Source: a candidate division WWE3 bacterium (lineage in GTDB: Bacteria; Patescibacteriota; WWE3; UBA101185; UBA10185). From it: a DNA stretch of 36,326 nt. Below, piece by piece: positions 8,389 to 17,217 of this stretch. Below the pieces are notes generated by a model, which was not told the origin of the DNA, did not search any database, and worked only from the letters and a program-made list of their open reading frames with translations. The stretch spans positions 1 to 36,326 of the forward strand of contig JAAZNL010000032.1 of NCBI GenBank assembly GCA_012798315.1, written 5' to 3'. How positions within the stretch are numbered: the first letter of the stretch is position 1; each line of letters begins with the position of its first letter. A program made the position numbers and the translations under genes.

Positions 8389-9252
8389 GTGAAATCCTCT
8401 TTACTTCATTTGCCTGCTAAAAAAATAAAAGAAATAGAGAAAGTTGTGGAGATTATTACCGATTTGGCGGCCGTGGAGAAGGTAATACTCTTTGGCAGTC
8501 ACGCGCGTGGAGACTGGGTTTCCGACAAATATAAAGACGGGTATGTAACATACGAGTATCAAAGCGATTTTGACATTTTGGTCATTGTAAACAGCGAGAA
8601 GAATAAAAACGATATTTTTCTTTGGGACAAAATAAAACAACAAATCCTAAACGATCCGGAGATATTAACGACCGTAAATTTAATTGTTGATACGGCTCAT
8701 TTTGTAAATGAAAAGATTGCAGAGGGGAATTATTTTTATTCAGATATTAAGTCCGAAGGTATTAGCTTATATGACAGCGGGAGTTTTCAGTTGGCTGAGT
8801 CGGTCATGCTTTCTGTGAATGAGAGAAAAGAACTTGTGAAAAGTGAGTACGAATTTTGGTTAGGAAAAGCAAAATCATTTATTAAAGACTTCAAACATAA
8901 TATTGCAGATGAAGAGCTGAATAACGCGGCATTTCACTTAAGTCAGGCGGTGGAATCATTGTATTTTGCTGTTTTGCTTGTGTTTTCAGGTTATAAACCC
9001 AAATCGCACAATCTGGAGAAAATTGAAAGTCTGGTGTTCGGATTGGTGCCGGAAGTAAAAAATATCTTCCCTAAAATAACAGAAGAACAGCGTGCCCTTT
9101 ATTCGGTATTAGTGCGTTCCTACATAGATGCCCGATACAACAAAGAATTTGTTGTCAGTAAAGAAGAACTGGAGAAATTGTTTGAAGAAACAGAGAAACT
9201 AATGAGATTGGTTATCCGGTCTTGCGAAACAAAAATAGAGAATTTGAAGTAA
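8389..9252 (+). CDS. MNT-HEPN fusion: nucleotidyltransferase domain plus C-terminal HEPN domain
   Basis: ILFGSHARGDW...QSDFDILVIV (GSxARG and DxD) plus helical C-terminus 'AAFHLSQAVESLYFAVLLVFSGYKPKSHNLEKI...SYIDARYNKEF'. GTG start. Confidence 0.82.
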   Translation: MKSSLLHLPAKKIKEIEKVVEIITDLAAVEKVILFGSHARGDWVSDKYKDGYVTYEYQSDFDILVIVNSEKNKNDIFLWDKIKQQILNDPEILTTVNLIVDTAHFVNEKIAEGNYFYSDIKSEGISLYDSGSFQLAESVMLSVNERKELVKSEYEFWLGKAKSFIKDFKHNIADEELNNAAFHLSQAVESLYFAVLLVFSGYKPKSHNLEKIESLVFGLVPEVKNIFPKITEEQRALYSVLVRSYIDARYNKEFVVSKEELEKLFEETEKLMRLVIRSCETKIENLK

Positions 9253-9258
9253 AAAACG

Positions 9259-10125
9259 CTATGCGGCTTTTCCGGCCGTTCCAAAAAGTTTAATTTTTCC
9301 TTCCACAACACGCTGTACTTCTTTAATAGGTTTATCCATTATTTTGTATACGGCTATTTCATCGGAAGCATTGAGTACTTCCTGCAGCGTCATTTTAAAT
9401 GCAATTCTTAACTCGGAATTAACATTCACTTTAACAATTCCCAGTTTAATCGCGTTTACCACATCGTTACTGTCTGTGCCCGAACCGCCGTGCAAAGAAA
9501 GCCATGTGTTAGGAAGTTTTTCCTTAATCTTGGTTAAAAGATCCATTTTTAGGTGTTTCTGGTCGGCGTATAACCCGTGTAGATTCCCGATAAAACTAGC
9601 GAATACATCTATACCGGTGCGTCTTACAAATTCTTCAGCGCGATCAGGATCTGTAAACAGTTTTTCATTTTGAAGGTTTTTGGGATCTTCGGTTGTATGA
9701 TCTGCGGAACTTCCTTCAATATGATCCATTTCTCCTTCCACAGGTATCCCGTGTTCGTGAGCCAATTTAACAACTTCTGTTGCCATAGCTACATTGTCTT
9801 CAAATTCCATTTTTCCTCCGTCGAGGTGAACATAATCGAATCCGGCCTCAATCGCGCGTTTGCAGGAATCAAAATCTTTTCCGTGATCGAGGTTTAAAAT
9901 TATTGGTATTCCAACTTGTTTCTCATAAATTCTCTTAAGAGAAACCATTTGTTCATACCCCATATAATTTATTTCTCCGTCCGATGCTTCCAGTATTACC
10001 GGGGCTTTTAAGTTTGCTGCCGCTTGGGTTATGGCTTTTAAAGTCTCGATGTTGGCGCAGTTGAATGCACCCAAGGCGAAATGTTCATCGTTAGCCTGTT
10101 TTAAAATTTCGAAAGCTGTTTTCAT
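9259..10125 (-). CDS. Class II fructose-bisphosphate aldolase family
   Basis: LNLDHGKDFDSCKRAIEAGFDYVHLDGG, VEGEMDHIEG, SLHGGSGT. Confidence 0.92.
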   Translation of the reverse strand: MKTAFEILKQANDEHFALGAFNCANIETLKAITQAAANLKAPVILEASDGEINYMGYEQMVSLKRIYEKQVGIPIILNLDHGKDFDSCKRAIEAGFDYVHLDGGKMEFEDNVAMATEVVKLAHEHGIPVEGEMDHIEGSSADHTTEDPKNLQNEKLFTDPDRAEEFVRRTGIDVFASFIGNLHGLYADQKHLKMDLLTKIKEKLPNTWLSLHGGSGTDSNDVVNAIKLGIVKVNVNSELRIAFKMTLQEVLNASDEIAVYKIMDKPIKEVQRVVEGKIKLFGTAGKAA

Positions 10126-11090
10126 ATTTTTTCCGCAATTTGTTCGATAGACTTTTTATCCAGCAAACCTTTAATTGCTCCTATTTCCTTAATTTGATTG
10201 TTTGCGTTAATTACACCCCATTTAAGGGCAGTTTCAATAGTTTTTCCGTATAAAATAGCGGCTACAAAAGAAGCGGCAAACGCATCTCCAGCACCGGTCA
10301 TATCTAAAACAGGTCGGGGATCCGTGTATGCCGGTTGGTCGTAGGTTTTGGTTCCGTCGCTTGCCGAGGCGCCGTTTTCGGCATCGGTAATTACGGTTAG
10401 TTTTGGTCCCAGTTTTTGGAGCTCTTTATGGTATTCCTCTAAATCATTTGTTTTTATTCCCAAAAGACTTTCAACTTCTTCTTTATTTAGAATCAAAACA
10501 TGGGTGACTTTTAGAAACGGCTTCAAATCAATTAAGCCCGCCTTCATTTGAAAAGTACCGGGATTAAAGGCTACAAGTATATCCTGGTTATTATTTAGAT
10601 ATTCAATCAATTGTTCCTGAAATTTTTCGAATCCTTTTCCTATAGATGTGTAATAAACGCATTTAGGTTTTTCCCAATTTTGCATTTTATACGCGCGTTT
10701 CCCGTGATAGGAAAATATTGTTCTTTCCGCGTTAAATACAATAATTGTGTGCACGTCGGTAGGTGTGTTTTCATTCTGGATGACATGTTCAGTATTAATT
10801 TTTAGGTCTTTCAGTTCCCTTATTAATCTAACGGTGTTTTCATCTCTGCCCGTTTCCGTGTAAATAGCCGTTTTTAAACCCAATATTGTTGCCGCTACCG
10901 CCACGTTTAGCGAGTTTCCAGCTATTGAAGTTTCAAAATCTTCAACCGGAATTTTACTCCCATGGTAAAAGAATACTTTTGTCTGTCCGTCTGCTTCCCT
11001 TTCTTCCTGCATAGATCCATCTGCTATCCGCATAAACAGATCAATAGAACAGTCTCCGATTGTTAAAATATCCGCTTGTTCCGGTTTCAT
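10122..11090 (-). CDS. PfkB-family carbohydrate kinase
   Basis: GNSLNVAVAATILG and C-terminal DMTGAGDAFAASFVAA. Confidence 0.92.
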   Translation of the reverse strand: MKPEQADILTIGDCSIDLFMRIADGSMQEEREADGQTKVFFYHGSKIPVEDFETSIAGNSLNVAVAATILGLKTAIYTETGRDENTVRLIRELKDLKINTEHVIQNENTPTDVHTIIVFNAERTIFSYHGKRAYKMQNWEKPKCVYYTSIGKGFEKFQEQLIEYLNNNQDILVAFNPGTFQMKAGLIDLKPFLKVTHVLILNKEEVESLLGIKTNDLEEYHKELQKLGPKLTVITDAENGASASDGTKTYDQPAYTDPRPVLDMTGAGDAFAASFVAAILYGKTIETALKWGVINANNQIKEIGAIKGLLDKKSIEQIAEKI

Positions 11091-12067
11091 TTTATTATTT
11101 TAATGACCTTATCAACTATATGATGCGCGCTAAGTCCGTATTTATCTTTTAGTTCAGCATACTTTCCTGATTCGCCAAACTTATCCTGAACACCTATCAT
11201 TATAATTTTGGTCGGCAGTTTGTCAGACAGTAATTCGCATACAGCACTACCCAAACCGCCGGCAACCTGATGATCCTCAATAGTGATAATTTTTTTTGTT
11301 TTTTTAGCAGATTCAATAATAGTTTTACTGTCTAAGGGTTTTATTGTGTGCACATTAATGACCTCAGCGGAAATTTTATGCTTTGATTTTAGTTCTTTTG
11401 CCGCGACTAATGCTTCGAATACTAATGCCCCTGTTGCAACTAGTGTTACGTCTGTACCCTCAATCAGTTTTTGGGCTGACTCAAAATCGAAAGGAGTATC
11501 TTCGGTGGTAATTTTCGGAATATCTTCCCGAGCAAGTCTGATGTACACTGGTCCTTTATGTTTTGCAGCCCATTCCACAGCCTTTCGTGCTTGCCAGTAA
11601 TCGCACGGACTAATTACCACCATTCGTGGTAATACTCTGGTTAATGCAATATCTTCAAGACATTGTGCAGCTCCTCCGTCCGAACTATGCTACAAACCGG
11701 CGTGAGAACCTATTATTTTTACGTTTGCATTAGATGCGCATATTGCCAGGCGTATTTGTTCCCAGTTTCTGCCCGGGTTAAATATTGCGTACGATGTGAT
11801 AAACGGGATTTTGCCTGACAGAGCCATTCCCGCTGCTACCCCCGCCATATTCTGCTCCGCAACACCCATCTGAATAAATTTTTCCGGAAACTTTTCCATT
11901 AATGGTGATAACTTTACTGAACTGGCTAGATCCGCCGACAGCACATATACGTTTTTAGAATTTTTTACTACGTCTAAAATTTCGTCGCCGAAACCCTGCC
12001 TCATAGATTTAACATTAGGAGAGGAGATAAACACTTCTTTATTTAGATGCAGTTTTGTATTCAACAT
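11087..12067 (-). CDS. Transketolase C-terminal subunit, interrupted by an in-frame TAG at 11690-11692
   Basis: Upstream ORF ends KIIGSHAGL*; the same frame continues HSSDGGAAQCLEDIALTRVLPRMVVISPCDYWQARKAVEWA. Both halves match the transketolase Pyr/C-terminal region. Confidence 0.88.
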
Positions 12068-12085
12068 GGGCAGATATAGATTTAT

Positions 12086-12625
12086 TTACCTTTTGCATGG
12101 AATCGTATCGGTCACTTTTTCGAAATCAAACTGGTAATCTAGTTTATTAACTGCAACCAAATCCACCGAAATATGAGGATCGGAAATTACCTGGCATTCT
12201 TCGGCCGGAAAAATCTCATGGACCGAAACAATTAGTTTTTTATCGTTTGCATCTTCGTAAAGTTTTTTAATTCTTATACTGTGATTTTCTATATTTCTAT
12301 TTGGAGATGTAACCGCGACCAAATATTCCTTCTCATAATTAATTTTTTCTTTTAGCGTAAGGAGACCCGTGCTATCAATTTGGTTGAGAAAATTGTTCAG
12401 CTCCTCGTCGTTTTTAATTACTATTCGCATTTTCTCAAGTTGTTTGTCGGTGTACACGTTCTGCGGGAATCCTTCTAGCCTGCGTATCTTTGGTTTGTTG
12501 TCAAAAATCGGAAATTTCAAATCATCTGCCAACAAAAGATACCCTGTTACTAATATGATCACGACGATCAGTGCTACCGGTATAAAGCTTAAAAATAGAA
12601 AACCTTTCTTTTTAGTCATACTCAC
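12086..12625 (-). CDS. Membrane-anchored hypothetical protein (possible PrcB-like C-terminal domain)
   Basis: Single N-terminal TM, then soluble domain 'LNNFLNQIDSTGLLTLKEKINYEKEYLVAVTSPNRN'. Family assignment weak. Confidence 0.6.
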   Translation of the reverse strand: MSMTKKKGFLFLSFIPVALIVVIILVTGYLLLADDLKFPIFDNKPKIRRLEGFPQNVYTDKQLEKMRIVIKNDEELNNFLNQIDSTGLLTLKEKINYEKEYLVAVTSPNRNIENHSIRIKKLYEDANDKKLIVSVHEIFPAEECQVISDPHISVDLVAVNKLDYQFDFEKVTDTIPCKR

Positions 12626-13484
12626 ATTTTAACTTACCCTCGAGAGACCGCAAGTCTCTTAGAGCTTTAGTTGCTTCCTTTCGATTCGGCGGCTTGCCGT
12701 GCCATTCAAATTTATACTCCATAAAATCAACGCCCTTGCCGGGAATTGTATGGGCAATTATTACAGTTGGTCGTTGAGATACCGATTTCGCGGTGTTACA
12801 CGCGTTAATAAACTCTTCAATATTATGTCCGTCTATTTCTATTACATACCAATTGAAAGCTTCCAGTTTTGCGCGAAGATTCTCCAGAGGCAATATATCT
12901 TCTGTGTACCCGTCTATTTGAATGTTGTTTCTGTCTATAATCCAGGTAAGGTTATTTAAATTCATACTTGGTGCAAACATAGCGGCTTCCCAAATTTGTC
13001 CTTCCTGAAGTTCTCCATCTCCGGTCATGCAATAAATTCTGTTTTTCATTTCATCTACTTTTGAAGAAATCGCCATTCCCACAGCTTGGGATAAACCTTG
13101 TCCTAATGATCCACCTGAATTTTCTATTCCCGGTAGAGTACCGTATATTGGGTGTCCCTGAACCCGCGAACCTGTTTTAATAAAAGTCCACAATTCTTTT
13201 TCTTCGAAAAAGCCTCTGGCCGCCAGTGTCGCGTACCATATAGGGCATATGTGTGCATTTGATAATACAAACCGATCTCTATCTTCCATATGAGGATTTT
13301 TTGGGTCTATATTTAAAACGTGGAAGTAAAGTGCTGCGAACATATCGGCGGTACCCAATGATCCCGCAGTGTGCCCTGATTGTGCCTCTAACAACATAGT
13401 GATTACGTTCTTTCGCAGATCGTTTGCAATAGCCTCTATTTTAGAAATAGTCTCATTTTGACAATGTATATAAGAGTCGGGCAT
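12612..13484 (-). CDS. Transketolase N-terminal (TPP-binding) subunit
   Basis: SGHTAGSLGTADMFAALYF, TGDGELQEGQIWEAAMFA, IIDRNNIQIDG. Confidence 0.95.
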   Translation of the reverse strand: MPDSYIHCQNETISKIEAIANDLRKNVITMLLEAQSGHTAGSLGTADMFAALYFHVLNIDPKNPHMEDRDRFVLSNAHICPIWYATLAARGFFEEKELWTFIKTGSRVQGHPIYGTLPGIENSGGSLGQGLSQAVGMAISSKVDEMKNRIYCMTGDGELQEGQIWEAAMFAPSMNLNNLTWIIDRNNIQIDGYTEDILPLENLRAKLEAFNWYVIEIDGHNIEEFINACNTAKSVSQRPTVIIAHTIPGKGVDFMEYKFEWHGKPPNRKEATKALRDLRSLEGKLKCEYD

Positions 13485-13528
13485 TAAGCTTAGTATATTT
13501 GTTTTACGTTGTTATATCAAGCAACGAT

Positions 13529-13556
13529 TTGACACAAAAGCAACTTTTAGTATAAT
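13529..13556 (+). promoter_or_regulatory. Sigma70-type promoter for the intergenic RNA
   Basis: TTGACA (13529-13534), 16-nt spacer, TATAAT (13551-13556). Confidence 0.75.
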
Positions 13557-13562
13557 TCCAAT

Positions 13563-13945
13563 TACGTTTGACAGTGGGTCGTTTATAAAAGAGAGAACAA
13601 TATTTTAGTGCGAAACCCCCGTTGTCAGAATGTCAAATGAGGGATGGTTTAGAGTGGCCGAACACGTTGTGATCGTACCCCCGCCACCCCGCACCCGAAA
13701 GAGGATTGCTAGAACCTCCGTTAGGAATTGCCTCCCCACCGCCCACACGCAGTTCCCCACAACATCGGGAACCTCGGAAATCAGGCGCTTTCTAGCAGCT
13801 AGGGAAAAACTTTAACCCAGCCTGAATTCCGTTTTTCTGAGCGCCACCAACACTAGCGAACATACTCGCAACGTGCGCCGCTCAGTATTAGGGTCTGTAG
13901 AAACGTCAACACTTGTTGAATCGAACTACAGACCCATTTCTTTTT
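13563..13945 (+). ncRNA. Unidentified structured ncRNA candidate, about 380 nt
   Basis: Consensus promoter upstream, hairpin plus T-rich tail at the 3' end, no convincing ORF, several stems (TTTGACA/TGTCAAA; CTGAGCG...CGCTCAG enclosing GCGA-ACATAC-TCGC). No signature of tmRNA, RNase P RNA or SRP RNA recognised by eye. Confidence 0.6.
13891..13945 (+). terminator. Rho-independent-type terminator
   Basis: Perfect 10-bp GGGTCTGTAG/CTACAGACCC stem with internal TCAAC-ACTT-GTTGA hairpin, followed by ATTTCTTTTT. Confidence 0.75.
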
Positions 13946-13958
13946 ATAAAGGGATTTT

Positions 13959-15179
13959 CTAATCTAAACTTTTTAGGTAATCAATAACTTCCTGAGGGGT
14001 AGTACAGATTTTCATCATTTTTTCTTCACCTTTTACAATGAACATGTGTTTTTCTATCAGTGAAATAAATTCTTTCCAAAAATCTCCGAACAAAATAATA
14101 GGTTTATTGTGAGGTTCGTGAATCCAGGAACTGATCCATGTCATACCAAATTCGCTAAGTGTACCGATACTTCCTTTAAATACTATGTGAGCCTGTGTGG
14201 TCTGAAGCATTACTTTAGTGCGGTCAAAGTAGTCCAGTGTTTTAACTTCGGTATCAAAGTTATTTTCCAATGCGCGTCCTTCGTAGTGTCGTTTTGGTTT
14301 ATTTGGATAATATGTTATTGCCAACACGTCCCCGCCGCCCGCGTGTGCGCCTTTTGTCGACGCTTCCATTACACCGGGACCTCCACCGTTTACAACCTCG
14401 TAACCATTTAGTGCCAAAAGTCTTGCTGTTTCAAAAGCTTGTTGGTATGGCTCGTCGTCTTCTTTCCACGCGGCACCGCCAAGAATAGCAACCTGTTTGA
14501 TCATTTCTTTTCCCGGAAAATCCAGTATAGAGTTAATTTTAGTTGAATCCGGGTTGCTTACCATATCCGATAATTTTATATACATCTGCTTCGGATTAGA
14601 AGAGTTAAATATCGCTGAACCTACAACAAAATCTTCTACTCCGGCATTTTTGAGATCCAAAATAGTGTTTTCACCTACGCCCCCATCTACCTGAATTTTT
14701 ATCTGAGAATATTTTTGCTTAAAATCTTTTATTTTATGAATTACACTTCTTTCAAATGGCTGTTCTTTTTTGCCGGGAATAACGGTGTAAAACTGTACAT
14801 AATCTACTAGATCCATGTTGGCATAAATGTTGGCCATATTGGTTTCAGGACCGATTCCAAGTCCTGCTAAGTACCCAAGCTTTTTAGCCTTAGTTAAAAA
14901 TTCCCGGGTAAAACTGCCCTGTTTTACATAATGCGAACATTTTTGGATTGTAGAATATTTTTTTTTGAGGAAACTCATCGGATTTTCAACCATCAAATCC
15001 AAATCTATTTTATGAGGGCGGGTTAATTTTATAATTGTGTCCAAATCGCTAATCGTGGAGGACTGAACATATTTGTCTTCCGTTATATCGATCTGTATCA
15101 GATCGGCAAAATTTTTGCATATGTTGGATCGTCTTTTAATTTCTTCTTCAGAGTTTTCTATTATGACAGGAATTATCAT
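13959..15179 (-). CDS. Fusion of ribulose-phosphate 3-epimerase-like domain and LOG-family (TIGR00730-like) domain
   Basis: N-terminal 'LDLMVENP...VQFYTVIPG...IQVDGGVGENTI'; C-terminal 'VAILGGAAW...NGYEVVNGGGPGVMEASTKGAHAGGG...FKGSIGTLSEFGMTW'. Confidence 0.87.
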   Translation of the reverse strand: MIIPVIIENSEEEIKRRSNICKNFADLIQIDITEDKYVQSSTISDLDTIIKLTRPHKIDLDLMVENPMSFLKKKYSTIQKCSHYVKQGSFTREFLTKAKKLGYLAGLGIGPETNMANIYANMDLVDYVQFYTVIPGKKEQPFERSVIHKIKDFKQKYSQIKIQVDGGVGENTILDLKNAGVEDFVVGSAIFNSSNPKQMYIKLSDMVSNPDSTKINSILDFPGKEMIKQVAILGGAAWKEDDEPYQQAFETARLLALNGYEVVNGGGPGVMEASTKGAHAGGGDVLAITYYPNKPKRHYEGRALENNFDTEVKTLDYFDRTKVMLQTTQAHIVFKGSIGTLSEFGMTWISSWIHEPHNKPIILFGDFWKEFISLIEKHMFIVKGEEKMMKICTTPQEVIDYLKSLD

Positions 15180-15625
15180 ATTTGCTTTTCGAAATGGTCA
15201 ATTTTTTCTAGACGTCTTTTATATCTTATTTCATTACTAAATGGCGTTGAAATCCATGCATCCACAATTTTTTTCGCAGTTTCCACGTTTATGTAATCAG
15301 CAGGAAGAGCCAATATATTGGAATTATCATCGTTTCTGGACGAAGCAGCATGTTCCGGTTGCCAGCTAAGAGCAGCGCGTATTCCTTTTACTTTATTTGC
15401 GAACATGGAAACACCTACACCGTTGCGGCAAATTAAAATACCTTTATTATCAATAGGCGACACTGCTACCTTGTGGGCTAACGGGTACACATAATCAGTG
15501 TAATCATCGTCCTGTTTATATTCCGAAGGTCCCATATCGGTTACATCTACCTGTTTCGATTGAAGATGTTTAATAATCTCGCTCTTTAATTTAAATCCGC
15601 CGTGGTCTGAAGCAATAAATATCAT
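15176..15625 (-). CDS. rpiB: Ribose-5-phosphate isomerase B (RpiB/LacAB family)
   Basis: IASDHGGFKLKSEI, CRNGVGVSMFANKVKGIRAAL, DDNSNILALPA. Confidence 0.92.
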   Translation of the reverse strand: MIFIASDHGGFKLKSEIIKHLQSKQVDVTDMGPSEYKQDDDYTDYVYPLAHKVAVSPIDNKGILICRNGVGVSMFANKVKGIRAALSWQPEHAASSRNDDNSNILALPADYINVETAKKIVDAWISTPFSNEIRYKRRLEKIDHFEKQI

Positions 15626-16356
15626 ATTTTAATTTTACTCCTTAATTTTAAAAGTCCGCTAGTTGCTGTAATAAAAACGAATAACGACAGTGTTTGCGCC
15701 ATATTTATTCCTAATACATGCCAGCTTTCTATTCTTAAAAATTCCAGACCAAAGCGAATTAAAGAATACCCCGCCAGATAAATCAGAATAAAATATCCTG
15801 TGCCGACTAATTTGCTCTGTTTTCTATACATAAGACTCAGTGAAATAAAAAGAAATAGATTCAAAACAATTTCGTATGCAAATAAAGGATGAAAATATCC
15901 TACCGACTCGTATCCTGACAAACGATTTTCTTGTGCGATGTATATTTTCCATGGTAATTGTGTTGGCAAACCGTACAATTCCTGGTTAGTGTAATTTCCT
16001 AAACGTCCTAGGGCCTGAGCCAATGGAAGACTCAGGGCGATGATATCTAAATAAGGCAGTATTGTAATATTTTTTTGTTTCGCGTAAAGGTATATAGAAA
16101 CAAAACCACCTGCCAATGCACCGTACAAGGCGAGTCCTCCGTTCCAAATTTTTATTATTTCAGAAGGGTTTGTAATGTAATAAGACCAATCACTGGCCAC
16201 ATGATATGCGCGCGCCCCAAATATTCCGCCCAGTACGCCTACAATCAAAAAGTCCCAAGTCACGTCGGATTTTAACCCAAGTTTTTTGGCATGGCGTTCC
16301 GACAGTACACCTGAAAGATAAATTGATAAAGAAATAATAATTCCGTAAGCAGACAT
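15622..16356 (-). CDS. lgt: Prolipoprotein diacylglyceryl transferase
   Basis: Multi-TM; GGIFGARAYHV, LPLAQALGRLGNYTNQELYGLPT. Confidence 0.93.
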   Translation of the reverse strand: MSAYGIIISLSIYLSGVLSERHAKKLGLKSDVTWDFLIVGVLGGIFGARAYHVASDWSYYITNPSEIIKIWNGGLALYGALAGGFVSIYLYAKQKNITILPYLDIIALSLPLAQALGRLGNYTNQELYGLPTQLPWKIYIAQENRLSGYESVGYFHPLFAYEIVLNLFLFISLSLMYRKQSKLVGTGYFILIYLAGYSLIRFGLEFLRIESWHVLGINMAQTLSLFVFITATSGLLKLRSKIKI

Positions 16357-16359
16357 TAG

Positions 16360-16905
16360 CTAGGCTAAATAAATGCAAAGGACCAGAATGACGGTTATTC
16401 CGCCAAAGAAAATTTTTGTGCCGGATTTCGATGGTTTGGTTTTAAATGCCCAGAACCATTCGTTGGTTTTGTCCTCAAAATATATTTCGCTTAATTTGTA
16501 CAATGAACTGGCAAGAATGGAGAGTACAAAAGCTTTGGCAAACAAACTTTTGGTTGCGGTTACAACAAAAATGCTTAATACAGCGAACACTACCTGGAAC
16601 AAAGCGCTATTTAACGATTTATCTTCAACATCGTCCTTGTGGTATTTTATGTGGTTAACAATGTTGGCAAAATCTCTGTGTTTTAAAAACCCGATCAAAG
16701 TTTTAGAAAATTCTTTTTCCGGTTCTAAGGCGTATGCGTATAGGAAATATTCCATATCTAAAATAAAAGTTCCGAGAAATGCGCCCAAAATGATCTGTGT
16801 GGCTTGAATAGGCAGTCGTATCGATGTAACGGCAATAAGCACAACAGTTAACACTGCTGAGATTAGGATCGGCAACTTAAAGTAGGAAACAACAGTTTTG
16901 TTCAT
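16360..16905 (-). CDS. Hypothetical multi-TM membrane protein
   Basis: Intact ORF with about 4-5 hydrophobic segments. Confidence 0.7.
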   Translation of the reverse strand: MNKTVVSYFKLPILISAVLTVVLIAVTSIRLPIQATQIILGAFLGTFILDMEYFLYAYALEPEKEFSKTLIGFLKHRDFANIVNHIKYHKDDVEDKSLNSALFQVVFAVLSIFVVTATKSLFAKAFVLSILASSLYKLSEIYFEDKTNEWFWAFKTKPSKSGTKIFFGGITVILVLCIYLA

Positions 16906-16920
16906 TGTTTAAATCATATT

Positions 16921-17193
16921 TCATCTGAGCTCTTTTTTCAATTGTGTTAATTTCCACATAAAAAGCCTGCCTTTTGTAAGAGCTTTCTCGGATTTTTTTA
17001 CATGTTCGCGGGCTTTTTCCAAAAGCGATCGGTCTTCGTTTTTTGCCAGTTTAATATATAAAGCTCTGTGTTTATCGTCTCCGAGCTCTTCGGCCAGCAT
17101 GTTGCCGTAAGCCTGATACTCTTTGGTGTTGCGTTTATCGGGCGCAAGTGATTTTTGCATGAGCAGTTCTTTCATGCTTTTCATTGTAGTCAT
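16921..17193 (-). CDS. Hypothetical small charged protein
   Basis: 90-aa ORF in an operon-like position, rich in K/E/L. Confidence 0.6.
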   Translation of the reverse strand: MTTMKSMKELLMQKSLAPDKRNTKEYQAYGNMLAEELGDDKHRALYIKLAKNEDRSLLEKAREHVKKSEKALTKGRLFMWKLTQLKKELR

Positions 17194-17217
17194 ATTAGTC
17201 AGATAAACAGGCAGTGC

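Noticed and set aside
9344-9897. Plus-strand ORFs within the aldolase gene
   Set aside because: Antisense to a clear class II aldolase; no recognisable domains.
11087-12067. Genetic-code reassignment of TAG
   Set aside because: ftsH and nth end with TAG at homology-consistent positions; a single internal TAG does not support recoding.
13630-13815. Plus-strand ORF MSNEGWFRVAEHVVIVPPPPRTRKR
   Set aside because: Lies within the structured RNA candidate; low-complexity composition, no RBS or family resemblance.
13563-13945. tmRNA, RNase P RNA or SRP RNA identity of the intergenic RNA
   Set aside because: Could not find the diagnostic conserved cores on either strand by eye; left as unidentified pending Rfam search.
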